Below are positions 33,358-40,447 of a stretch of DNA of 64,000 nt, one piece after another (within the stretch, counting starts at the first letter, position 1; each line of letters opens with the position of its first letter). The position numbers were made by a program, and so were the translations under genes. The notes below the pieces were generated by a model. That model was given only the letters and a program-made list of their open reading frames with translations, had not been told where the DNA came from and did no database searches. Origin of the DNA: an uncultured Pseudokineococcus sp. (GTDB taxonomy: Bacteria > Actinomycetota > Actinomycetes > Actinomycetales > Quadrisphaeraceae); the NCBI RefSeq assembly GCF_947499845.1, contig NZ_CANMPM010000003.1:1-64000 (forward strand), written 5' to 3'.

Positions 33358-33468
33358 GTGGGTGCGAGCACGACGCGTGCCGGCGACGACCTGCCGGCTC
33401 CGGGCGACGACCCGCTCGAGGGCCTCGTCACGCACCGCGGCCGACGGGGCTCGTGGGCCGCGCGGTGA
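33358..33468 (+). CDS. Possible 36-residue leader ORF overlapping the lipoprotein gene
   Basis: A GTG at 33358 opens a 36-codon frame (GASTTRAGDDLPAPGDDP and on to GSWAAR) whose TGA overlaps the GTG at 33465 of the lipoprotein as GTGA. It is too short for a firm call; the overlap, seen between many real genes in this window, is the main support. It may be chance. Confidence 0.3.
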   Translation: MGASTTRAGDDLPAPGDDPLEGLVTHRGRRGSWAAR

Positions 33469-34064
33469 CGGCGACCGCCCGGGTCACCGGCGGTGCGGTC
33501 CTCCTCGTCGTCCTCGTCCTCGTCGGGGCGTGCACCGGAGGCCCGTCCACCCCCGACGAGCGGGGCAGCGCCTCGGAGCGCCGCCAGGCCCAGAGGGCCG
33601 CCGTCGCCGAGCTGCTGGCCGACGGCACGCTCGTCCTCGACCTCGACGACCCGCCGTCCCGGACCGACCTCGCCCTCCCCGACGGGCGCACGTCGATCCC
33701 GCTCGAGCGGGAGGGCGGCGGGCTGGAGGTCCTCGTCGCCGCCGGCGGGCAGGACCTGCTGCGGACGCCCGCCGACACCGTGGTCGTCACCGCCGCCGAC
33801 GGCACCGCCCCGCCGGGTTCCGTCGTCGTCGTGCGCCGAGGGCTCACGGAGGGCCAGCTGCGCGCCGTCGTGGACGGCGCGGTCGCCGACCTCGGCGTCG
33901 ACCCGTCGCAGGCCGACCTCGCGCTGCGCGACGTCAGCGGGGACCTCGAGCTCGACACCACGCGCGTCCTCGCGACCGACGTGCCGTCGGCGTCCCTCGA
34001 GGTCGAGGTCGGGCGCACGGCGCTCGAGGGCGAGGGCTTCGTCGCCTACCACCTCGACTGGTAG
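33465..34064 (+). CDS. Secreted lipoprotein of unknown function
   Basis: The protein is 199 residues long. The N-terminus has a signal peptide with lipobox (GAVLLVVLVLVGAC), so the mature protein is a lipid-anchored surface protein. The rest is acidic and beta-rich, with no motif I recognise. The GTG at 33465 gives a normal-length signal peptide; a GTG at 33453 is also acceptable, while the longer frame from 33342 is not. It is convergent with the LysR gene 25 bases downstream. Confidence 0.6.
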   Translation: MTATARVTGGAVLLVVLVLVGACTGGPSTPDERGSASERRQAQRAAVAELLADGTLVLDLDDPPSRTDLALPDGRTSIPLEREGGGLEVLVAAGGQDLLRTPADTVVVTAADGTAPPGSVVVVRRGLTEGQLRAVVDGAVADLGVDPSQADLALRDVSGDLELDTTRVLATDVPSASLEVEVGRTALEGEGFVAYHLDW

Positions 34065-34089
34065 GCCGCCGCCCGCGGACGGGGAGGTC

Positions 34090-34938
34090 TCAGAGCCGCG
34101 TCGCCGTCCCCACGAGCCGGGCGACGGCGAGGGACCGGCTGTGCGGCGGCCAGGCGATGACGGTCGTCACCTCGGGCGCGTCGACGACGGGCACGGCGGT
34201 GACGCCCCCGCGCAGGTGCGAGCGGGCGACCTCGGGCACGACGACCGCCGTCCGCCCGAGGGAGACCAGCTGGACGAGCTGGGCGTGGTCGTGGACCTCC
34301 GACCCCGGGCCCTCGGGGTAGGTGCCGTCCACGCGCGGGTAGCGCGGCGGGGGCAGGCCGGGCAGGTCCTCGAGGTCGGCGAGGCGCAGGCTCGTGCGGG
34401 TGCTCAGCGGGTGGCCGGCGGGCAGCAGCGCCACCTGCCCCTCGGTGCGCAGCGCCTCGACGTCGAAGCCCTCGACGTCGTCGATGGGCGGGTGCAGCAG
34501 CGCGACGTCGACCCGGCCGGTCCGCAGCAGCCGCGCCTGCTGGCCCGGCCCGCACAGCACGACCTCGACGGGGACGGCGCCGGGCTCTGCGGCGTGGGCG
34601 TCGAGCAGCTTCGCCAGGAGCTCGTCGGACGCGCCGGCCTTCGTCGCGATCGCGATGCCCGGCGTCCCGGTCGGAGCAGGGGCCGCGCGCCGCGTGCGGT
34701 GCTCGGCCGCCTCCAGGGCGTCGAGGGCCGCCCGGCCCTCGCGCAGCAGCACCGCCCCGGCCTCCGTGAGCGCCACCGAGCGGCTGCTGCGCTCGAGCAG
34801 CGGCGTCCCTAGCCGGCGCTCGAGCTGGGCGACCGCCCGCGACAGCGGCGGCTGCGCCATGCCCAGGCGCTCGGCGGCGCGCGAGAAGTGCAGCTCCTCG
34901 GCGACGGCGACGAAGTACCGCAGCTCCCGTGACTCCAC
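34090..34938 (-). CDS. LysR-family transcriptional regulator
   Basis: The protein is 282 residues long. The winged HTH begins immediately (ESRELRYFVAVAEELHFSRA, then MAQPPLSRAVAQLERRLG), followed by an effector domain with the early IAIATKAGASDELLAKL strand. The GTG at 34938 is preferred over an ATG at 34962 because the latter lies inside a T-N11-A LysR box and because family members start at this point. It is divergent from an SDR gene, its probable target. Confidence 0.86.
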   Translation of the reverse strand: MESRELRYFVAVAEELHFSRAAERLGMAQPPLSRAVAQLERRLGTPLLERSSRSVALTEAGAVLLREGRAALDALEAAEHRTRRAAPAPTGTPGIAIATKAGASDELLAKLLDAHAAEPGAVPVEVVLCGPGQQARLLRTGRVDVALLHPPIDDVEGFDVEALRTEGQVALLPAGHPLSTRTSLRLADLEDLPGLPPPRYPRVDGTYPEGPGSEVHDHAQLVQLVSLGRTAVVVPEVARSHLRGGVTAVPVVDAPEVTTVIAWPPHSRSLAVARLVGTATRL

Positions 34939-34960
34939 GACCGGCACGCTACGCGCGCCC

Positions 34961-34993
34961 ATACCCGTGCGGTATCGCTGCGGCCCGTGCGGT
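34961..34993. promoter_or_regulatory. LysR box and direct repeat in the LysR/SDR divergent promoter
   Basis: ATACCCGTGCGGTAT (34961-34975) is a perfect 5-bp inverted repeat with T-N11-A spacing, the LysR recognition pattern. CCCGTGCGGT occurs at 34964 and again at 34984, 20 bases apart, giving a likely recognition and activation site on one helix face. Confidence 0.65.
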
Positions 34994-35032
34994 CTTGGAC
35001 GGCCGTCCCGCCCCGCGCGCACGCTCGTGGGC

Positions 35033-35764
35033 ATGAGCGAGACGACGACGGCCCTGGTCACCGGGGCGAACAAGGGCATCGGCTACGAGATCGCGGCCGG
35101 CCTCGGCGCCCTCGGGCTCCGCGTGGGCGTCGGGGCGCGGCACGACGCGCGGCGCGAGGACGCCGTCGCGCGGCTGCGCGCGAGCGGGGTGGACGCCTTC
35201 GGCGTGCCGCTCGACGTCACGGACGACGCGAGCGTCCGGGCGGCGGCGGAGCTCCTCGAGCGGCAGGAGGGTCGGCTCGACGTCCTGGTCAACAACGCCG
35301 GCATCACCGGGTCCCTGCCGCAGCAGCCCTCGGCCGTCGACCTCGACGTCGTCCGGACGGTGGTGGAGACGAACGTCTACGGCGTCATCCGCGTCACGAA
35401 CGCGGTGCTGCCGCTGCTGCGCCGGGCGGCGTCGCCGCGCGTCGTCCACGTCTCCAGCGGCGTCGGGTCGCTGACCCGGCAGGCGGCCCCCGCGGACGCG
35501 GCGGCCCAGGGGCCGGTCGCGGTGGCGTACGCGCCGTCGAAGACCTTCCTCAACGCCGTGATGCTCCAGTACGTCCACGAGCTCGAGGGCACGGGGATCC
35601 TCATGAACGCCGCGTGCCCGGGCTTCGTGGCCACGGACCTCAACGGCTTCCGCGGGACGGGGACGCCGCAGGAGGGCGCGCGGACACCGGTCCGGCTCGC
35701 CACGCTCCCGGACGGCGGCCCGACCGGCGGCTTCTTCGAGGACGCGGGCGTCGTGCCCTGGTGA
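35033..35764 (+). CDS. Short-chain dehydrogenase/reductase
   Basis: This 243-residue classical SDR contains the nucleotide-binding motif TGANKGIGYEIA, NNAG (VLVNNAGITGS), the catalytic Ser in VVHVSSGVGSL and YAPSK with catalytic Tyr and Lys. It reduces or oxidises carbonyl/alcohol substrates with NAD(P)H; the TGANKG variant and the C-terminal GPTGGFFED are typical of carbonyl reductase-like members. A paralog with the same motif is at 61191. Confidence 0.87.
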   Translation: MSETTTALVTGANKGIGYEIAAGLGALGLRVGVGARHDARREDAVARLRASGVDAFGVPLDVTDDASVRAAAELLERQEGRLDVLVNNAGITGSLPQQPSAVDLDVVRTVVETNVYGVIRVTNAVLPLLRRAASPRVVHVSSGVGSLTRQAAPADAAAQGPVAVAYAPSKTFLNAVMLQYVHELEGTGILMNAACPGFVATDLNGFRGTGTPQEGARTPVRLATLPDGGPTGGFFEDAGVVPW

Positions 35765-35776
35765 ACGTCGCCGCGG

Positions 35777-36236
35777 TCACGGCCCGGGGCAGCCGAGTGG
35801 TCCGTCGAGCGCCACGGTGAACGAGGTGGCGGGGTCGGCCCGGCGGGGGGAGGCCGAGCAGGTCGTCGTGCGGGTGGACGAGGCGGTCGGTGCCGGTCCA
35901 GCCGCCGGCCTCGACGGGCGGCACCGGGCTCCCGCAGGACGTCGGCAGACGGCCTGTCATGCGGATGGGCAGCGACCGCCCGGGCTCGAGGACCACGCCG
36001 TCGCGGACGGCGCGCGCGTCGTCGACGGGAACGGCGACGCGCACGTCCTCGAGGACTCGCACGGGCTCGTCGGCGGCGAGCGACGGGACGACGTCGAGGC
36101 GCACCGGGAGCAGGCCCTCGTTCGTCACGGAGACGACGAGGTCGAGCCACCGGCCGTCCGACGGAGCGACGTGGTGCTCGGTGCCGTAGCGGTCGGTGAA
36201 GTCGGTGACGGCGCCGTTGACGAGGGCCGCGTCGTC
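35777..36236 (-). pseudogene. Decayed gene of unknown function
   Basis: On the minus strand an open frame begins abruptly after a stop (LDDAALVNGAVTDFTDRYG), continues with LDLVVSVTNEGLLPVRLDVV, and near 35860 loses sense; another frame then resumes with TTTCSASPRRADPATSFTVALDG to LGCPGP and a stop at 35777-35779. It looks like the C-terminal two-thirds of a secreted or membrane-anchored protein with a lost N-terminus and one frameshift. No other gene is seen in the 580 bases between the SDR and sigma-factor genes. Confidence 0.45.
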
Positions 36237-36344
36237 GAGTCACCCGGTTCCTCGATCGTCCGGTTCGCGTCCGTGCCCGGTGCTGCTGCGCCAGGATGCC
36301 GGGATGGACAGGCTTGTCGGGCCTGTCAGCGACCGGGGGACTAG

Positions 36345-37043
36345 ATGGACGAAGAGGTCTACCAGCGGACCTTCGTGGCGATGCAGGCCCAGGTCCTGCG
36401 GTACGCGTCCCGACGCTGCTCACGAGCGACGGCGGAGGAGGTCGTGGCGGAGACGTTCGCAGCGTTGTGGCGCGGACGGGACCGTGCTCCCGACGAGCCG
36501 GACGGGCTGCGGGCGTGGGTCTTCGGCATCGCGAGGCGACAGCTGGCCCAGGCCCAGCGCAAGGACCGTCGGGTGCTCGACCTGGGACGGAGCATCCGCG
36601 AGGCGCTGCAGTCCGGGATCCCTGTGGTGGGGCCGGATCCCGCCACCCAGGTCGTCGAGGCGGACTCGGCTCGCCGGGTCCACGACCAGCTCACGCCCCG
36701 CGAGCAGGAGGTTCTCCAGCTGGTGTGCTGGGCGGGTCTGTCCGTCGAGGAGGTGGCGACGGCGCTCGGCGCCTCACCCTCCACGGTCCGCACGAGGTTG
36801 TGGCGAGCGCGCCAGCGGCTGTCCGCCCTCGTGATGGACGACGAGCTGCTGGCTGAGGACGTGGGGGCGGCGCCCGGGGGCGGGGCGACGACTGGGGCGC
36901 CGCCGTCGGCCGAAGACCTCGCGCGTCGCCTCGGCTACGTGCCGGACCGGGACCAGGACGAGCGCGCGGGTCGAGGAGGCCTTCCGGACCGGAGCGCGTC
37001 GAGCGGGTCGGTCGTTCCTGCCGCGACCGGCGCCGACGTGTGA
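36345..37043 (+). CDS. ECF-type RNA polymerase sigma factor
   Basis: The protein is 232 residues long. Sigma region 2 is at about 5-70 (QVLRYASRRCSRATAEEVVA ending LRAWVFGIARRQ), and region 4 at about 105-160 (HDQLTPREQEVLQLVCWAG, then VATALGASPSTVRTRLWRAR). A 70-residue Gly/Ala-rich tail follows, which is unusual for ECF factors and may regulate activity. No anti-sigma gene is adjacent. It directs transcription of a small regulon; the genes immediately downstream are candidates. Confidence 0.84.
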   Translation: MDEEVYQRTFVAMQAQVLRYASRRCSRATAEEVVAETFAALWRGRDRAPDEPDGLRAWVFGIARRQLAQAQRKDRRVLDLGRSIREALQSGIPVVGPDPATQVVEADSARRVHDQLTPREQEVLQLVCWAGLSVEEVATALGASPSTVRTRLWRARQRLSALVMDDELLAEDVGAAPGGGATTGAPPSAEDLARRLGYVPDRDQDERAGRGGLPDRSASSGSVVPAATGADV

Positions 37044-37055
37044 CCTAGATCACAC
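37038..37055. promoter_or_regulatory. Crp/GlxR-type binding site upstream of the ParB-like gene
   Basis: GTGTGA-CCTAGA-TCACAC is a perfect palindrome containing TGTGA-N6-TCACA with central TA, the known actinobacterial GlxR/Crp pattern. It overlaps the sigma factor stop and lies about 75 bases before the ParB-like start, so it may make that gene respond to cAMP. Confidence 0.7.
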
Positions 37056-37127
37056 GGCTCGGCCGGGACGGCCGAGGTCACCGAGACATGAGATCAACGC
37101 CACGTCCGCCGGAACGGGGGGTAGCTC

Positions 37128-38195
37128 ATGGACCGACTTCGAGGTGTCATCGGTGCTGACGGCGGCCGGTCGTCGTTGACCGGCGTGGTCGCAGAGACGG
37201 CACTCATGGCCGTCGTCGACCTGGGCGAAGCCCTCTCCCCGAGACGGGGACCCCTCGACGACGCCCACGTGGCGGAGCTCGTCCAGGTGCTGGCGGCGCT
37301 GCCTCCCGTCCTCGTGCATCGGGGCAGTCTCCGCGTCGTCGACGGCCAGCACCGACTGGCAGCCGCGAGGCGCAGCGGCGCGACGCACGTCCGCGTCGAG
37401 TACTTCGACGGCGACGCGGAGGACGCCTTCGTCGAGGCGGTGCGGCGCAATGCCCGCCACGGGTTGCCTCTGACGCTCGAAGACCGTCGCGCGGCTGCCC
37501 GCAGGATCTTGACGTCCCATCCGGACTGGTCCGACGGCGTGGTCGCGGACCACGCCTGCCTATCGACGTCGACGGTCGCTGCTCTTCGCCGGACGGGTGA
37601 CCATGAGGAGACCCCCATGCGCACCGGCCGGGACGGGCGCAGCCGTCCCGTCGACGGGATCGCGCGACGTCGTGCGGTGGAGCGGTACCTCGCCGACCAC
37701 CCGGGGTGCTCCCTCAGGCAGGCGGCCGCTGCCGGCGGCGTGTCCGCCTCGACCGTCAAGCTCGTCCGTGATGCGCTGGGTCAGCAGTGGACACGCGGCA
37801 CCCGCGCCGTCGCGCTCGTCGCCGAGGTCACCGGTCCCCCGGTCTCCGAGGTGGTCCCCTGCCCGTCGCGGGCACCGGATCGAGGAGCTCCCAGTCGAGA
37901 ACGGCGCGGAGGGCCAGGAGTCCCGTCGTCCGAGCTGGTCAGGCGGGTCTCCGCTGATCCCTCCTTCCGTGGCAGTGAGGGCGGTCGGACCCTGCTGCGG
38001 GTCATCAGCCTCTCAGTCGCGCTGGTCGGCGATCCACGGTGCGTGCCCGTGCACCGCCGTGAGGACGTGGCCGTCCTCGCGCGCCGGTGCGCCGAGAGGT
38101 GGACGGCCCTCGCCGTCTCGTTGGAGGACGAGCGCTCGTCGCAGGAGGTGTTCGACCTCGCGAGACGGCCGGTCGAACGACGCCGCGGTGTGTGA
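37128..38195 (+). CDS. ParB-fold regulator, StrR-like
   Basis: The protein is 355 residues long. The N-terminal ParB/Srx-like domain has PPVLVHRGSLRVVDGQHRLAA and EDAFVEAVRRNARHGLPLTL; further on are an HTH-like ILTSHPDWSDGVVADHAC and a second HTH (GCSLRQAAAAGGVSASTVKL). This matches StrR-type activators of antibiotic clusters rather than chromosome-partition ParB. The ATG follows GGGGGG. Located between a sigma factor and a bacteriocin-like gene, it may activate that cassette (inferred). Confidence 0.75.
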   Translation: MDRLRGVIGADGGRSSLTGVVAETALMAVVDLGEALSPRRGPLDDAHVAELVQVLAALPPVLVHRGSLRVVDGQHRLAAARRSGATHVRVEYFDGDAEDAFVEAVRRNARHGLPLTLEDRRAAARRILTSHPDWSDGVVADHACLSTSTVAALRRTGDHEETPMRTGRDGRSRPVDGIARRRAVERYLADHPGCSLRQAAAAGGVSASTVKLVRDALGQQWTRGTRAVALVAEVTGPPVSEVVPCPSRAPDRGAPSRERRGGPGVPSSELVRRVSADPSFRGSEGGRTLLRVISLSVALVGDPRCVPVHRREDVAVLARRCAERWTALAVSLEDERSSQEVFDLARRPVERRRGV

Positions 38196-38485
38196 TCCGC
38201 AGGGCGCCCCTCCTGGTCCGGTCCGTCGTGGGCGCGATGCTGCGCGGACCCTCGCCGTCGTGCGGCACGAGGGCCGGCGCCGAGCTCGGCTCGGCGGCCG
38301 CGTGACCGGCCACTGAGCCGGGGAGGTCGGGCGGCCCCCGGGTGACCGTCCGGGAGGGCGGTCGCCTGCTCCGGACGTCCTCGTCCGTCGACGTGCCACG
38401 CGCGCGAGATCCCGTCAGAGGAGGTCGTCCGCCAGCGAGCGACGAGAGATCTGCACCGATGTTCGACCGCACATCCGGTCGCGTC
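38196..38485. other. Intergenic stretch without a recognised feature
   Basis: Between the ParB-like stop and the promoter of the secreted-protein gene are 290 bases. I see no convincing open frame, RNA structure or repeat beyond GC-rich short palindromes (for example GGGCGGCCCCCGGG). The last 70 bases become clearly AT-richer. Confidence 0.5.
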
Positions 38486-38514
38486 TTGTCGGACATGCCG
38501 GTGGTCATTACTTT
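38486..38514 (+). promoter_or_regulatory. Promoter of the bacteriocin-like cassette
   Basis: TTGTCG (38486-38491), a 17-base spacer and TACTTT (38509-38514) form a plausible sigma-70 promoter in an AT-rich patch (ATTACTTTTCCATAA) that stands out from the surroundings. The expected start near 38521 leaves a 36-base leader with an AGGGGG ribosome site before the ATG at 38557. Confidence 0.55.
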
Positions 38515-38556
38515 TCCATAACCGCCAAAGGGGGCGGACATTCTCAGGGGGTCATC

Positions 38557-39189
38557 ATGAAGTCGACGCAGCTGCAGAACAGGCGTCCATCGCACGCACG
38601 GGCCAGCGTGACGGCCCTCGCCGTCGCCGCGGCGCTCACGGCCTACGGCGCGGTCGTGCCCACGCAGGCTGAGGCCGCGGACGGGGCGCCGGCCGCCGCG
38701 GCACCCGTAGGACCTGCGGCGGTCGCGGAGGTCGACGCGGCGCGTGTGGCCGCCGCTGTCGCGGAGATCAAGCAGTCCGGTGAGGCGTACGAGACCGTCG
38801 TCTCGGACGGTCAGCGCTACGTCACGCTGGAGTTCGGCCACGGTTCGCGCCTGTACCTCCCCGACACGACGACGACACGTACGGCGGCCGCCTCGGGGCC
38901 CGGCATGAAGACGCCCCAGTACCTCGGTGGAGGCGGGGGCGTGACGAAGCCGTACGTCTCCTTCAACCGCGTGGACCAGGCCGCCCTCATCGCCGGGGGC
39001 GGTGCGGCGTTGGCCGGCGCGATCTGCCTCATCCCGGCCGTCGGTCAGGTCGCCTGCGTCGTAGCGGGGGTCATCGTCGCGATCGCCACCACGTACCTGG
39101 CGGCCTACGGGCGGTGCTCGACCTCACGACCCAACCTGCGGATCCACGTGTACACGTGGCAGCGCAGCTCCAACGGCTGCTACCGCTGA
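38557..39189 (+). CDS. Secreted protein with bacteriocin-like hydrophobic C-terminus
   Basis: The protein is 210 residues long. A Sec signal peptide (TALAVAAALTAYGAVVPTQA, cleavage near AEA-AD) is followed by an Ala-rich segment and a middle part with DGQRYVTLEFGHGSRLYLP. From about residue 140 a Gly/Ala/Val-rich helix region (AALIAGGGAALAGAICLIPA, then VACVVAGVIVAIATTY) ends in an Arg/Cys/Trp-rich tail (YTWQRSSNGCYR). Four cysteines in this region could form disulfides. It resembles secreted actinobacterial peptides with membrane-active C-termini; an antibacterial role is inferred. Confidence 0.6.
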   Translation: MKSTQLQNRRPSHARASVTALAVAAALTAYGAVVPTQAEAADGAPAAAAPVGPAAVAEVDAARVAAAVAEIKQSGEAYETVVSDGQRYVTLEFGHGSRLYLPDTTTTRTAAASGPGMKTPQYLGGGGGVTKPYVSFNRVDQAALIAGGGAALAGAICLIPAVGQVACVVAGVIVAIATTYLAAYGRCSTSRPNLRIHVYTWQRSSNGCYR

Positions 39190-39228
39190 TCCTCGACCGC
39201 CACCACTTCCGTGACTAGGGTCCGAGAG

Positions 39229-39447
39229 ATGAAGAGACCAGGCGAGCCCGAGAGCCGGACGCTGATCCAGCGGCTGGCTCCCGCGGCGGTCGTGGCCCTG
39301 GTCCTCTGGGGCGTCGTGTCGGTCGTGGCCGGCGGCTCCGTGCTCGCATGGGTAGCCGTCGGAGCCTGCGTCCTGGCCGCTCTGGTCGTGGTCTACCTGG
39401 TCGCCCGGGCGGCGTCCCGGTCCACCGCCCGCGAGGCCGGGCGGTGA
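39229..39447 (+). CDS. Small two-helix membrane protein, possible immunity protein
   Basis: The protein is 72 residues long with hydrophobic segments at about 15-35 and 40-60 (AAVVALVLWGVVSVVAGGSV; LAALVVVYLVARA), and charged ends. The ATG at 39229 has GGGTCCGAGAG upstream. It begins 39 bases after the secreted protein, in the same direction. Size, topology and position match bacteriocin immunity proteins, but there is no sequence motif to prove it. Confidence 0.5.
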   Translation: MKRPGEPESRTLIQRLAPAAVVALVLWGVVSVVAGGSVLAWVAVGACVLAALVVVYLVARAASRSTAREAGR

Positions 39448-39527
39448 TCGCGTCACCGGGTTCGAGCGGGCACCCGCCCGCTCGAACCCGCTCCTCGGAT
39501 GTGCCAACGCGTTGTGAGGGAGTAGTC

Positions 39528-39821
39528 ATGGCGGATCACACGAGGACGCCCGGGAGAAGCGCCCGGACGTGCCTCCTGATGGGGGCGGCGGTGGGCGTCG
39601 TGTCGCAGATCCCCGTCGGCCACGACATCTACGGTTGGATCGAGGTCCTCGCCGTCATCGGCGTCTCCCTGGCCGCCGTCTACCTGCTCAGCCGGCTCTT
39701 GCGCGCGGCGGTCCCTCGCGCCGTCTCCGCCGGCGGGGGGAGCGACAGCCAGGACGTGAGCGACGGGGGCGTCGAGCTGGCCCGTCCCGGGCGCTCCAGG
39801 GCGGGAGAGCCCCGCGCCTGA
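39528..39821 (+). CDS. Small membrane protein, third gene of the cassette
   Basis: The protein is 97 residues long with two hydrophobic segments (CLLMGAAVGVVSQIP and WIEVLAVIGVSLAAVYLL) and a polar C-terminal tail. The ATG at 39528 has GTGAGGGAG upstream. It follows the previous small membrane protein by 80 bases and is closed by a strong hairpin at 39847. The family is not recognised; it may be a second immunity or export helper. Confidence 0.5.
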   Translation: MADHTRTPGRSARTCLLMGAAVGVVSQIPVGHDIYGWIEVLAVIGVSLAAVYLLSRLLRAAVPRAVSAGGGSDSQDVSDGGVELARPGRSRAGEPRA

Positions 39822-39846
39822 CCTGGTGCCCCGACGAGGGCACGGG

Positions 39847-39892
39847 CGACCTCGCACCACGACGACGCACGCAGCGTCGAGGTGCGAGGTCG
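39847..39892. terminator. Strong nested hairpin after the bacteriocin-like cassette
   Basis: CGACCTCGCACC (39847-39858) pairs perfectly with GGTGCGAGGTCG (39881-39892); inside, CGACGC pairs with GCGTCG around a 5-base loop. It starts 25 bases after the last gene stop and is probably an intrinsic terminator without a U tract. Confidence 0.65.
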
Positions 39893-40044
39893 TTCCGCGT
39901 CCAGTGCCACAGGTCATCTCCACCCTCGGGCTGGGCGGGCGAGGTCGCGGTGCACCCCCGCCCATCCACCGGATCGGCCGAGGGCGCCCTCCGCGGGGCA
40001 CCGCCGACGGGGCGGTGCTCCTCAGCGACCGGTGGTCGCCCGCG

Positions 40045-40131
40045 CCAGGCGGCGCGCGGGTCCGCCAGCACGGCGCGCCACGACTGCTGCGGCTCGTCTT
40101 CGAGCAGCCGGCGGGCCTCCTCGACGGAGTG
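40045..40131 (-). pseudogene. C-terminal relic of a sugar epimerase gene
   Basis: Read on the minus strand this gives HSVEEARRLLEDEPQQSWRA then VLADPRAAW, matching the end of the intact epimerase at 44416 (YSIDKARRLLGYEPQHSWRD then VLADPRAQG). Nucleotide identity is also high over about 70 bases (40054-40122 against 44429-44497). Nothing upstream matches, so only the last 29 or so codons survive. Confidence 0.65.
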
Positions 40132-40158
40132 GCGTCCGTGGGCTTCTCCCCTCGAGCG

Positions 40159-40443
40159 GTGCCCGCTTACGACGAGGACCACGGCCCTGGCAGCTGGGAC
40201 CCCGACCTGCCACGGGGGCACGCCGTCGCCGTCCGGCGCCTGGTCGCCGTGGTCGTCGGCCTCGTGCTGCTGCTGGTGCTAGTGCTGCCGGTCGGCGAGC
40301 GGGTGCGGGCGGCCGCCTCCTGGGGTGCCCCGCCGCCGCGGTCGTGGCCGCCGCGGGGATGGTCTGGGCCGTCGTCACCGACAGGCGGCTGCGGCGGGGG
40401 CGGTGGACCGCCGCGCCGGCGCCCGGCCGTCGACCTAGCCTGA
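40159..40443 (+). pseudogene. Possible two-helix membrane protein with a frame break
   Basis: From a GTG at 40159 the frame reads PAYDEDHGPGSWDPDLPRGH and a strong helix (LVAVVVGLVLLLVLVLPVGE). Near 40320 the sense moves to another frame, GCPAAAVVAAAGMVWAVVTD then RRLRRGRW, a second helix with a basic end. Read across the break it makes a plausible 90-residue membrane protein. The stop of the first frame is at 40443. The call is tentative. Confidence 0.35.
40436..40441 (+). promoter_or_regulatory. Leaderless -10 element of the Fpg/Nei gene
   Basis: TAGCCT lies exactly six bases before the GTG start at 40448, matching TANNNT at leaderless spacing. Confidence 0.5.
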
Positions 40444-40447
40444 GCCG

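Noticed and set aside
37128-38195. A plasmid or chromosome partition parB gene
   Set aside because: No parA or parS site is near, and the spacing of motifs fits StrR-type pathway regulators.
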